A stretch of DNA of 64,000 nucleotides from Macrobrachium rosenbergii (taxonomy: Eukaryota > Arthropoda > Malacostraca > Decapoda > Palaemonidae): contig NC_089749.1 in NCBI RefSeq assembly GCF_040412425.1, positions 9,725,162 to 9,789,161 of the forward strand, given 5' to 3'. Shown here in pieces: positions 12,661 through 22,799 of this stretch (positions within the stretch are counted from its first letter, which is position 1; every line of letters begins with the position of its first letter). Both the position numbers and the translations under genes were made by a program. The notes beneath the pieces are model-generated. The model worked only from the letters and a program-made list of their open reading frames with translations. It did no database searches and had not been told where the DNA came from.

Positions 12661-12950
12661 TATTTTTTTTGTTGCTCTCTCTTTATTTATTTCTTATCAT
12701 TTTCACCCCTATTTCCCTCTTGTACATAGGTATTCTGTTTGGAGGTGATCTTTACAAGCTAATGACAATTTAGGCTAGCTCTCCATATGAATGTTTGCTG
12801 ATTTTGAATGTCAGTAATAGCAGATAATTGTAATGAATTATAATGTTATTGAATAAAAGAACTAAATCTGTGAATATTTACACAGGTAACTCAGTAACAT
12901 CAAACCGGATATCACTGTAATTGTGGCCAAGAATTCACCAAGAGAAAGCG

Positions 12951-12974
12951 ATGGCTGATCCTGCATATTCAAAG
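12951..12974 (+). CDS. BRI3: BRI3-like coding exon 1 (MADPAYSK)
   Basis: The ATG lies in a favourable context (AAAGCGATGG) and encodes eight residues before a GTGAGG donor at 12975, phase 0. A 5' UTR probably starts upstream; TTTACACAG ending near 12886 could be a UTR-exon acceptor, but this is not proven. Confidence 0.72.
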
Positions 12975-15900
12975 GTGAGGTTAATAAACTTTGAAGTGTA
13001 CCAAGCTTCAGGTTACTTTCAAGTTAAAAAGAAAACCAAGTTGATTTAATTTTTACAGATGTAGATTTCCTTCCTATAGAAAATTAACTGTAGCTTTAAG
13101 ATTAAGTTACATTGTGCGTTGTGTTTCGGCATGATCACGAGAGTAAACAGGAGTGTCAAACCAAATTTTTTTAGCAGGTGCCTCTGCAAGATCCAAGCAT
13201 TGCCCCATCAGCCCCTCCTGTCGATGTAGTTGGATGCACAGTTCCTTTCCACCCTCATATGTCTGACCCTCCTCTCCCATGGGCTATGGAAATTCGTTCC
13301 TCCCCAGGGGTACCAGCCTGCTGTGAGTGGGCCTCCAGCTGGTCCTCCTCCAGCAGGGTACAGTCAGCCTGGAGCTCCTGTTCCCTATGTGCAGCAGCCA
13401 CCACCTGCGCAGATTATTATTACTCAAGGACAGCCAGCTGCAGTCGCACCTGTAGTTGTGGCTCAGACTCTTGCTCCGGGTGTTTGTTCTGTTTGTAGGG
13501 TGAGTATTTTCGTGGTGGTCGTGTGGAATATAATAAGTCACAAATTGATGGTGTAGATATACTGGGTAATATTGGTTCTTATTACATAACCGCTGGATAG
13601 ACTGGCATCACTCATTGATACTTAAGATTGATATTATTCATCCATTTTTTAAATGTGACACACTGTAGAAGAATAACCAGAGTTTGTAGTGAATATTCCT
13701 ACACTCCATATGTGGTATAGATATACAGTATGGTTATCTGAACCAAACCATTTCTTTACTTGGCCTTGAATTGTTGCACAGTACTAAGTGATAGTCGGAA
13801 GATGTAGACGAAATGCTACTGCTGTACTTTGCTTTAACTTGCAAACATGATCTCTTTCACAGTTGTGCTTTTGCCTTGTTGATGTTTTGTGCCATTTATC
13901 CGTGTGTTTTATGCTATTTCTCTGTTATGGTGTACGTATTTATTACTTTTCTCTCCACACTGTGGTTCTGTGGGCATTTGCGATTCTGATTTCTGAATGA
14001 GGTTTGCATCTTTTATTGTAAATACTGGTGATATTATCCAAAAATAGTTTGCGTTTGTATGTTCAGAACATAAAATTTGTTTTGAAATTTTCATTTTTGT
14101 TTTATGTGTTTTAGCATCCAGTGCTTAGATGATTATCAGGTTGCAGTAGTGTACATGAAACTTTGGGTTCAAATAAGTTGATATTATTCTTTCACACAAT
14201 CCCTGTAAGCTTTTGTTATTAAGCTTCATTTGTTTACAGTAAACCCCCATATTCGCGGGGGGATGCGTACCGCACCTCCCCCACGAATAGCTAAAATCTG
14301 CGAATACTTAAAACCCCTCTAAAAACACTTAGAACTGTCTATTTTGATAGTTTAAACACAAAAAAAACTAAAATGCTTATACCTGAGTAACAATAGTTTA
14401 TCACAAAGAAGTGCATTTAGTCATGAAATGATTGAAAAATAATTAGTGAATATTTCTCAGTGAAAAATACCGCGAATGGGTGGATTTTCCATGAATAATG
14501 GTTAGACACGTCCCACAGAGAAATCTGCGAATACGTCAGCCCGCAAATAGTGAGACCCCGAATACAGGGGTTTTACTGTGCAACCCATTAATCATAAAAT
14601 GCCATATTCCATATAGAATTCATCCCAATATTACTAATTTAATCCTGGAAAAAACCTACTGGCTCATCTAACCAGACCCGTCCCACGGCGCCACATCTGC
14701 TCGCATTCCGTTGCGCAAATCAGTAGTGTTCACACAGCAGTAGTGCTCACTCAGATCATCTCTGTGTGATTCTATTTTAGTGCCAGATTTACCTTGTGGC
14801 AAATTTTTCTATATCTTTTCCTTAACCTGCACTTTTTCATATTAATTTGTCTTAATTGAAATGCGTGTATGGGGAAGGGATCAAACTACACACAGTATTG
14901 TCTTTCTCCCTTCACCAAATTTAAAGAAGAAACTGCTTTTGTCATCACAGCTCCACCACTTGTACTTGCCCAAAATGCCGTTCCGGTGGGAGGACGAAGC
15001 TGCTGAGAATACATTTTAGAAACAAGTATGGTAACTCTGGGGGGTTGTTAAAAATATGGAAAAACCCTTTTAGATTTGAAAATGCAGGACTTGTGTTTGC
15101 ATAGATGAAGGTTGAAGCAAGAAATAAGAACACTTACCGCATGTGTGTGTGTATGTGTGTGTGTGAGAGGCAAAGAAGCTTGTAATATCAAACTCTGTCT
15201 TTAGAATACCAGAATACAGTACTGTACATGAATACGTAAATAAGAGGTGAGAAAATTAAGACAAGAGGGTTGGTTTCTTTAAGCCCCGAAACTTGAAGCC
15301 ACCACTAGTCCAAAGAAATATATATCCGTCTGTTAATGAGTCACATCCTTAGGATAGAATTTCGTAAAGGTAGATGGGCATATCTATGTACCTGCATTTA
15401 AATATTACTGTATATCCAATATTTTTTAAACCAGAGAAGTAGTGAATGCCCTGATCTCACTGATTGAAAAACTTACTGTGCTGTCCCTCGTATGTCACAT
15501 TGCTGTAATCTCTAAGGATGACTTACCTAACCCAGCAGGAGACAGTGATCTTTGAGACTTGTACCTTGGACCAACCTGTAAAGGGCACGGTCTACCAGTT
15601 CTGAGATAGTGATGAACTGATATTGATCTGTCTGTAAGAGAAAAGAGTACGTGGGCAATCCTGGTTAACGACAGGGGTTCCGTTCCTGTCTGAGCATTTA
15701 CAATGTCGTAAGCGCCAATAAACTGCTTATCGGCGCTGTTAACCGCTCACCTGCGCTGATAAACCACTTGCCAGCACTGTTAAACCACTTACTGACACTG
15801 GAAATCACTTACCGTCGCCGAATCTCTGGTTGGCGATGTTGTTAGCCCCGCGCCGTAAAACCGGAACGCCGTTAACAGACGCCACTGATAAGCAAGGACT

Positions 15901-16247
15901 ACCTGTAGTGTCTGGGACATTTGAGGATCACAAGTGTGGGCATTTATGAGTGGTAGAACTGTGGTAAACCAAACTAACAATTATAATGAAGAGTCGTGAT
16001 GTTTTGTACTTTGTAAATGTACAGTACATATAGGTAATTTTCAGAGTTTATGCAAAAGCTTTTGATATTATGGATTGAAGTGTCTTTTTATTATCTCTTA
16101 CAGAAAGGGAAGATAAGGAACACGAGAACGTGCTGCACTTACATCTGCTGTTTGTTCCTGTGTCTCTTCGGTTTTCTTCCAGGCCTCATCGCTTTCTTCT
16201 ACTGTTGCCGTAAGCCCAAGTGCAGCCACTGTGGATATACTCCCTAA
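12951..16247 (+). CDS. BRI3: BRI3-like small membrane protein (brain protein I3 family), complete gene
   Basis: I read four coding exons: 12951-12974, 13178-13225, 13308-13499 and 16104-16247, giving about 135 residues (human BRI3 is about 125). The start ATG has G at -3 and G at +4. The N-terminal half (residues ~9-80) is Pro/Gly/Ala-rich with PxY-type motifs (GYQPAVSGPPAGPPPAGYSQ). The C-terminal half carries a CxxC pair (GVCSVCR, Cys 84/87), a hydrophobic Cys/Phe/Leu-rich segment (~103-123) and a second CxxC pair (KCSHCGYTP, Cys 128/131) right before the stop. A proline-rich head followed by a zinc-ribbon-like CxxC-membrane segment-CxxC layout is that of BRI3, a small endomembrane/lysosomal protein related in plan to LITAF. 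Function in arthropods is unknown to me. The second/third exon boundary is uncertain: the region 13226-13307 is either a short intron or hides a frameshift. LITAF-like is the alternative assignment, but the BRI3 fit is better. Confidence 0.8.
13178..13225 (+). CDS. BRI3: BRI3-like coding exon 2 (VPLQDPSIAPSAPPVD)
   Basis: The exon follows an acceptor TTTTTTTAGCAG (start 13175 or 13178, same frame) and encodes a proline-rich stretch typical of the family's N-terminal half. It ends at a possible GTAGTT donor at 13226. The open frame continues past this point, but its product then loses the family character and disagrees in frame with the strongly supported next segment. Confidence 0.55.
13308..13499 (+). 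CDS. BRI3: BRI3-like coding exon 3 (Pro/Gly/Ala-rich region and first CxxC)
   Basis: This segment encodes 64 residues starting GYQPAVSGPP and ending GVCSVCR, then an excellent GTGAGT donor at 13500 (phase 0). The proposed acceptor TTCGTTCCTCCCCAG ends at 13307. The frame here is one base different from that of the preceding segment, which is why an 82-nt intron (13226-13307) or an indel must be assumed. Confidence 0.8.
14237..14578 (+). mobile_element. TIR element (MITE), 'CAGTAAACCCCC' family
   Basis: The left end CAGTAAACCCCCATATTCGC and the right end GAATACAGGGGTTTTACTG are inverted repeats; TA precedes it and TG (mutated TA) follows. The interior has many copies of a GCGAATA-type motif and no transposase. 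It is in the last intron of the BRI3-like gene. Confidence 0.82.
15650..15905 (-). mobile_element. TIR element (MITE), 'CAGGCAGTCCCCGG' family, copy 2 (diverged, inverted)
   Basis: The left end reads GGTTAACGACAGGGGTTCCG, the complement of the family's right arm, and the right end reads AAGGACTACCTG followed by TA. It is more diverged than the others and lies in the last intron of the BRI3-like gene. Confidence 0.65.
16104..16247 (+). CDS. BRI3: BRI3-like coding exon 4 (membrane segment and second CxxC)
   Basis: After the acceptor TTATCTCTTACAG this last coding exon encodes 47 residues. Basic KGKIRNTR is followed by a Cys-rich hydrophobic run (CCLFLCLFGFLPGLIAFFYC) and the terminal CSHCGYTP, then TAA. 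The hydrophobic run is the likely membrane-inserted segment and the flanking CxxC pairs could bind zinc. Confidence 0.88.
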   Translation, partial: KGKIRNTRTCCTYICCLFLCLFGFLPGLIAFFYCCRKPKCSHCGYTP

Positions 16248-19200
16248 AAGCTCATCGTTTTTTAATGAGGAAAAGAAAGTAGGAAATTTATTCATTGATT
16301 TTCATCTAGGAAAGTAGCGTTGTTGTTTTTTAATCTATTTGAAGTACTCATGAGAGAGAAAGAGGTATGAAGTGCGGAGAATTGTGGAATTTATACGTAA
16401 AATTTTTAATCAACAAGGCAGGTGATATTTTCCCCTGCGTATTTATGTAAAGCCTTTTGCACAGAAATTACCAAGGAATTTTATTTTTAAAATCTGATGT
16501 GACATCTACCTTTAAAACTGGATCTGGATGTTTTTATACAAAGATATATTGTAGATTTCTGTAAAATTCGATCAGGATGTTTTTATGCAAAGGCATTGTA
16601 GATTTCTGTAGTTTTAAGATTTTAATGGTTCGGTTGAGGTTTTTACGAAAATGGAAGTTTTTATATAGGGAAGGTCAGTTTTGTCCTTATCTTTTTTTCA
16701 AATGTTTCCTATATGTAAAGAAAGAGGGAGACATTTTTCCTCATAGTGTCACTCAGTTACTAGTGAATAATACTGAAATGTGCATCTTTGCTTTCAAAGA
16801 CCGTTCAGAACTCAACAATTTTTGCCGTGTTAAGTGGCATCATATTATTATCCATCTACCTGTTATGTTGTATTACAGTGGAGAAATGGAGTAAAAGTGA
16901 AATGTTAACCACTATAGTGCATTTAGATATCGATAATATTCTATACCGAGTGATACAGTTTCATGCTGAAGAAAGCAAAGTCAGCGGCTCTACATTCCCA
17001 GTTCACGGAAGTGGACTGAGATTGCTAGACAGTGTGAGATTATGTATGGTTTAATTTTAACGTTTTGTATTTCATGGTTTTTTTTTTTTTGTGAGGAAAG
17101 GATATCATTTACAGCATGATACAGTGAAGGGTTTCTTCCGATGTATGGCGACATAATACACTCTACCGATCATGTCTGTACTGTATTGTGTCTAAATTTT
17201 AGAAAGTCACCTGGAAGGGGGTTGCAGGAACTTCCCACCACTTTTAGGTCCTTTCATTTCAGTTGGATCAGTTTCCACTGTGAGTTTGGTTGTCGTCAGG
17301 TTACAGAACTGTACATACAGTAGTGTAATTCTTGTCAAACTTTCCTTGTAAAAACTAGTAACCTTTTGAAAGCTAACAACACATTAACATATATATACTA
17401 AACTTACTTACAGGGAAAAAAAAGACCCTTTACCTACAATTTTGTTGTCTAAAAATGAGGAAGTCAATCATCTAGTTCAGACTTTGCCTCTGTAACTTCC
17501 AAGTCTGTCAGTTTGAAAATCTTTTAAAAAACTTTTTAAAGGTACTGCATCTTGACTACAGTGTCAAAATCTTTTAAAAAAACTGATTAGGGGTACAGTA
17601 CCACATCTTTATTCCAGCGTTTTTCTTCCATTTCTTGTATTTCTGCCAAAGGATTTTGTGGTGAATTTGGTGATATTTTTATCCACATATTGTACATTTC
17701 CTCCTCTGTGATGTTTGTAGGTGCTAAGGGAGGTGTTGATACCCTTCCATTTTTCACATTAATCTGCTATGTTTTGACTAGAAATTGATGAATGGTTATA
17801 TCTACTACGTTTTCACACCAATTTTTTAGTATTAGGGTCTTGAATACCTTGAGAAAGACTATTTCATGAAAAGACCTAAAGATGATTTGTAATCAGAATT
17901 GTTTTACATTGTCTGAACTGTATATTGAAGCATCTGCCAGATTGCAGGTTTGATGGGTTTCATCTGACTAGAATGGTGCATTTTTTAATCTCTGAGGGGA
18001 ATTCGGTGGTACCTCCTTACTTCAGATGGCTTTAATCTATTGTATGAACTTCATATTGTGACAGAATTGTGTTGCATATGCATGTTTAGTGTTGCTATTC
18101 CTATAACTTAAAATTTATATATAGCTTCATCACAAGCCCATCAGTCATTTATATGCCTTTGGTGTGGTATCAAATGTCCCCAAATAGACTACATGAAAAG
18201 TGTGGAGGGTGACTGACATGTATCGAAGGGTCTAGGTGGTGCATGCACCATTTGACTACCATTCTTTCCCTTTTAGCCAAAACTCTGTCAGTTTTGAGGA
18301 CAATTGAGGCCATGAAATGTGGGCGTATTTATAACTGAGAGGTGTCTGTGGAAAACCTAGAATCTTGTTTTATAAAAACCAATTATTCCAATGTTTACAT
18401 AAAGGTCTGCTATATCAAAGAATATCAGTAATCCATGTTGGCTACAAAGAGGTACAAGTTGTCTTGTATGGCGTTGTTTAATTGTTTTAACATAGGGAAT
18501 TGAATGATTTTGGATCTGAAATATTTCTTGGCCTTTACTTGTTTATGAGTGATTTTGGATCTGAAGTATTATTTGGCCATTGATTACCTGTTTAGTTACC
18601 AATATTTGCCTTTCGATTGCACACACACAAGGGGAACGTTCTTGCATATGATGTCTTGCAGAGAATGCAGAACTCATACTTAGACATACATGTATGATTG
18701 AAGAGGTTAGTTTATTAATACGTCTGTGATTTTGTATCTAAGGTCAAGGTGATGCCAAGTCATATTTGTCTTATTTAGTGTCGTGTAGATTAAATTCATT
18801 CATTTTTGTCAGATTTTTTCTAAGGTACATAGTGAGTTTGCTTCTACTTAATTTTCTTGCATTTGAATTTCATGGAACACTTATGAATTTGACAGTTTCA
18901 TTATATTGCAGATAGGCAAAGGAACAAGCTGTTATTCACAACCTTTCAGCATGTTAATTATTCATATCCTTGTCGTATATAATATGATACGAGTGAATTA
19001 GCAGTAGAACATTTAAGGTCAATAAAAACAACAAGCTTGGAACTACTGTAGTCTGATATTATTAGTGCAGCAGTTGTGTGTATTTTCTCAACTCCAAAAG
19101 CTTCTGGTTAGATATAATCCTGTGAAACTGTGAATTCATTATATATAGTATTACTTTATAAGGGCTGTCACAATCAGTGATTCATTGTAGTCGGAGATTT

Positions 19201-19300
19201 GTACCTTAAGGTAGTGCCACATGAGCATAAATTTGCATGGGATTTCATTGTTGTAGTTGTATAAATCCAATGAGCACTGTCTAGTAAAACGATAACAGTA
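16248..19300 (+). other. Downstream flank / probable 3' UTR of the BRI3-like gene
   Basis: No exon-like open frame or recognised repeat is seen here; the sequence is AT-rich and largely free of microsatellites. An AATAAA hexamer at 19021 and an ATTAAA near 18791 are possible polyadenylation signals. The 3' UTR length cannot be fixed from sequence alone. Confidence 0.3.
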
Positions 19301-19383
19301 CTGTACAGGCAATTCCTAGGTTACGTTGGGTGCTCCGCTCCAAAGCTCTGCTGTAACCCAGAACGTCGCAAGAAAAATGTATA
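19301..19383 (+). repeat. Partial copy of the 19686 element's left arm
   Basis: It is about 92% identical to 19684-19766 and is cut off exactly where the 19384 TIR element begins (…AAAAATGTATA|CAGGCAG). Confidence 0.88.
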
Positions 19384-19681
19384 CAGGCAGTCCCCGGTTA
19401 ATGGCGGGCTCAGTTAACAGCGATCCGGTTTTATGGGGCTTGTCTCAGTACGAAAATGGGTATTTGGCGCCCGAAAATCGCTGATTTCCGCCAACGGCGC
19501 CCGATAATTGGGTATTGGCGCCGATACATACCTAACAGAGGCACCGATAACTGAAAATCGATGCTAATAACCCGAAAATTGCAGAAAAAGCGCCGAAATC
19601 ACCGCTTTTCAGTTAGCGGCGATTTTCGGTTATCATCACACCCTCAGAAACGGAACCCCGCCGTTAACCGGGGACTGCCTG
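19384..19681 (+). mobile_element. TIR element (MITE), 'CAGGCAGTCCCCGG' family, copy 3
   Basis: The ends are CAGGCAGTCCCCGGTTAATG and GTTAACCGGGGACTGCCTG, flanked by TA. It is almost exactly bracketed by two copies of an 83-bp sequence (19301-19383 and 19684-19766). Confidence 0.9.
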
Positions 19682-19685
19682 TACT

Positions 19686-20030
19686 GTACAGGCAATTCCC
19701 AGGTTACGCTGGGTGTTCCGTTCCAACGCTGTGCTGTAACCCAGAACGTCGCAAGAAAAATGTATAAAAATGAGAAATAAAATGATGAAAACCATACCTT
19801 TAAATCCTCTTGGTGCACTGTACATTATTTTACTTGCATTCTGATGTGGTGTGCATCCAAAAATCTCCAAATTTTGACTTTATATTGCAGCTGTATGTAC
19901 TTTTACTGTTCCATCGTGGCGTAAGACGACGACGTAAACTCGAGACATCTGCCGTGACCCAGAAACTATATATGAATATATTTGAAAAGCAACGTAAACT
20001 TGAAACAACGTAACCTGGGGACTGCCTATT
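19686..20030 (+). mobile_element. TIR element, 'CAGGCAATTCCCAGGTTACG' family
   Basis: The left arm (TACAGGCAATTCCCAGGTTA from 19687) has an inverted partner at the right end (AACGTAACCTGGGGACTGCC, 20006-20027). Its first 80 bp also occur alone at 19301-19383. Termini are related to, but distinct from, the CAGGCAGTCCCCGG family. Confidence 0.7.
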
Positions 20031-20425
20031 GTACTTTAGGTTCTCGTGCAGCCATTGCTTTGCACTGGCTCTGTTTTTAATTTACCAAATGGAAAATTAA
20101 TTGAAAAGTCCTTGTTGCACAGTCAAATGCCACACATTTGCTAATGGCATTACATTACACGAATAACTGACCTCCTCTCAAATTTGTGCTTGTGTGAAAA
20201 TTTGTATTGTAATAGATGTATAGCATTTTTTACACAAGTAATGTTACTGTAATTGTACTATAGTTATTTCAAGTTAAACTGATGGATTCAGGTCTCGATC
20301 ATTTCCCGTTCATATTACGAGGTTTTGTGACGCTGTATAGTTTTGCGTATGTTTTCAGTATTGCCTCATATTTACAGTGTTCATTCCAGTGTATAGAAAT
20401 ATTGTAGGTAGACTGCTGATTTTTA

Positions 20426-20477
20426 GTTTCAGTGAGATTTATGATGGCAAGTTTCAGTGAGATTTATGATGGCAGTT
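20426..20477 (+). repeat. Tandem duplication, 26 bp x 2
   Basis: Two copies of AGTTTCAGTGAGATTTATGA + TGGCA in direct succession. Confidence 0.9.
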
Positions 20478-21600
20478 TTGTTTATCACTTTAGTTTTCAA
20501 TCCATTGGGTTTCATAGTTCATTTGGTGTGTTACTGTTGGAAAACACAGCCCATAAGGATTTAATTGTACTTCAAAAACACAGTATTTAGATAAGTAAAG
20601 AATTGGATGTTGTATTACGTCCACTCACTTATTTACCTAAAGAGGAAAAATCTTTATATATGCTTTTCTTGTCTGAAAAAAAAAAAATAGGAAAGATGCA
20701 TATTAAGATGTAATGAAGTGTAGTTATACACAGATTCTAAAAATAAGGAAGTTTAGGGAAGAACAAGGAATGCTATGATTTATTGTGATTCTTTCCATTA
20801 GATTTGTAGAGCAAGCACCTTGCACCTTGGCAGGTGAAGGATTTATGAGATGGCTAGTGTTGTAGCACTCCATATTGCCTCATGACTAGGAAAGCCAAAA
20901 GATTATGAGGCCAGAACTTAGGATAGGATCCAGACCAGATGGGAATTTAGCAGAATGCACAAAACACGAAAGAAAGGAGAACTTATTTCACATCCAATGC
21001 AATATAGATTAAATAATGATGGTGATTATAGTCTTAACCCTTTCGAGATTCCAGCGATGTCATGCATTTCATCCGTAAAGATTTAAATGATTGTTTTCTT
21101 TAGATAGTTTATAAAAAAGTTGATCATAAATATTTTGACAGCAGGTAGTTTTGGAATTACATACGGAGGGTGATGAGGGTAGGTAATTCCATTTCCCCCA
21201 AAAGTAAAGACAGTTTCATGAGAATTATGGTTATACCAGTTCTTGAAAGAGAACCATAAAACTGTTTGTGTATTCCTTATTATTTTTCTTACTTTTTATT
21301 TGTTTCCTTGATTAAATCTTGCACAAAGTAAACAGGGAGAGTAATTTCTTTTTTACATAATTGCCATTTGCATAAAGTAATAAGTGGAATATACTGTAGC
21401 ATGTAATGTTCATTGAGAATGCTCAGACGGATTTAGTAGGTTTCGAACAGATGGTTGTATACAGCAAGAAAATGAATCTTATATCAGAGCACAAAGCAAT
21501 ACACTGGATGCACAAAATGAATAGATGTCATGAAGAGTTGAGACAAAACTAGCAAAAAAAAATTTAGACATACACTTTGCTAAGTACCCCTCATATCTTC

Positions 21601-21752
21601 CTTACTCACATACAGTACTCGGTGACATCCACTTCTTGCTTACTCACATACAGTACTCAGTGACATCCACTTCTTGCTTACTCACATACAGTACTCAGTG
21701 ACATCCACTTCTTGCTTACTCACATACAGTACTCAGTGACATCCACATCTTG
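21601..21752 (+). repeat. Tandem repeat, 38 bp x 4
   Basis: Four nearly identical head-to-tail copies of a 38-bp unit (CTTACTCACATACAGTACTC + GGTGACATCCACTTCTTG); only two substitutions are seen, so it is young. Confidence 0.95.
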
Positions 21753-22521
21753 CTTGGCTTCAAGCTCTGCAAAGTAGAGTACCCATTCTAGACATCTCAC
21801 CCAAGTATCTTGCCATGCCCTGCATTACCTTTTTATCTATCCAAAATCTGGAATGGTGATCTGTTGTCACAAAATTTTATTGTATTTCAGTATTGCAACT
21901 AAATTTATGAGCATTTTAGATTTCAGAGAATGCAAAGCTATTTGTGGCATTTTCCTTTTTACACTTTAAAGTTGTAGATTTTGTTTCTAAAAGATTTTAG
22001 ATACCTAGTTGCATATTCTGTTTTGAGAACCATAGTTGGAGTAAAACTGTAATGTTCACATACACCATTTACGGAATTTTATTGGATGTCAAATGGAAGG
22101 CATAGCTGCTCTATAATTGGCTAAAACCTCTGCTAAAAATTTTGGCAGATTGGAAAGCAGGACTGATATTAGCACAGGTCAGATATAGAGTACATGCAAA
22201 GAAGATTATGTGGGAAAATAAAAGGAAAATGAAAACAATACAGTATTGTTATGAAAGTTTGCAGTACAACTTTATACAAGAGTCAAATGCTAGGTTGCAA
22301 GTTCAAGATATTGAACCTAAGAAAGATTCAAAAATGAAAACTGATTATAAGCTACAGATATGCAAGAGTGATAATTGTCTGTCAATAGATTATAGTTAAG
22401 GTTACTTTTATGGAAAGATCAGAATTTTTATTGCCTCTCTTCCCAACAGCAGAATCTTATTGAGGAATTTTACACTGTGCCATTCTCGTCATATTGTTAG
22501 GTTAATAGTACTGGAGGTTTT

Positions 22522-22790
22522 GTGCAGCACTTCCTAACCTTCACTAACAAAAATTGTTGAGGGCTATCACAGGACATTACTGGTCACAGCAAACTGTCAG
22601 TAATGATTACCAGCTGCTGTTGAGTGGAATTAAACAAGAGTGCCAACAGGTGCAGCACTTCCTAACCTTCACTAACAAAAAATTCACTGGGCAAACTCAG
22701 TGAGGGTCACAGGACATTACTGGTCACAGCAAACTGTCAGTAATGATTACTAGCTGCTGTTGAGTGGAATTAAACAAGAGTACCAACAGG
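22522..22790 (+). repeat. Tandem duplication, ~128 and ~141 bp
   Basis: Both copies start GTGCAGCACTTCCTAACCTT and end near CCAACAGG. They differ by a 13-bp indel region and a few substitutions; the second copy carries extra CACTGGGCAAACTCAGTG, a short inverted repeat. Confidence 0.93.
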
Positions 22791-22799
22791 CAAAAATTT

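Noticed and set aside
22142..22399. 85-residue Lys-rich frame (MADWKAGLILAQ...)
   Set aside because: Looks somewhat protein-like, but has no known domain, no splice context and sits in intergenic DNA.
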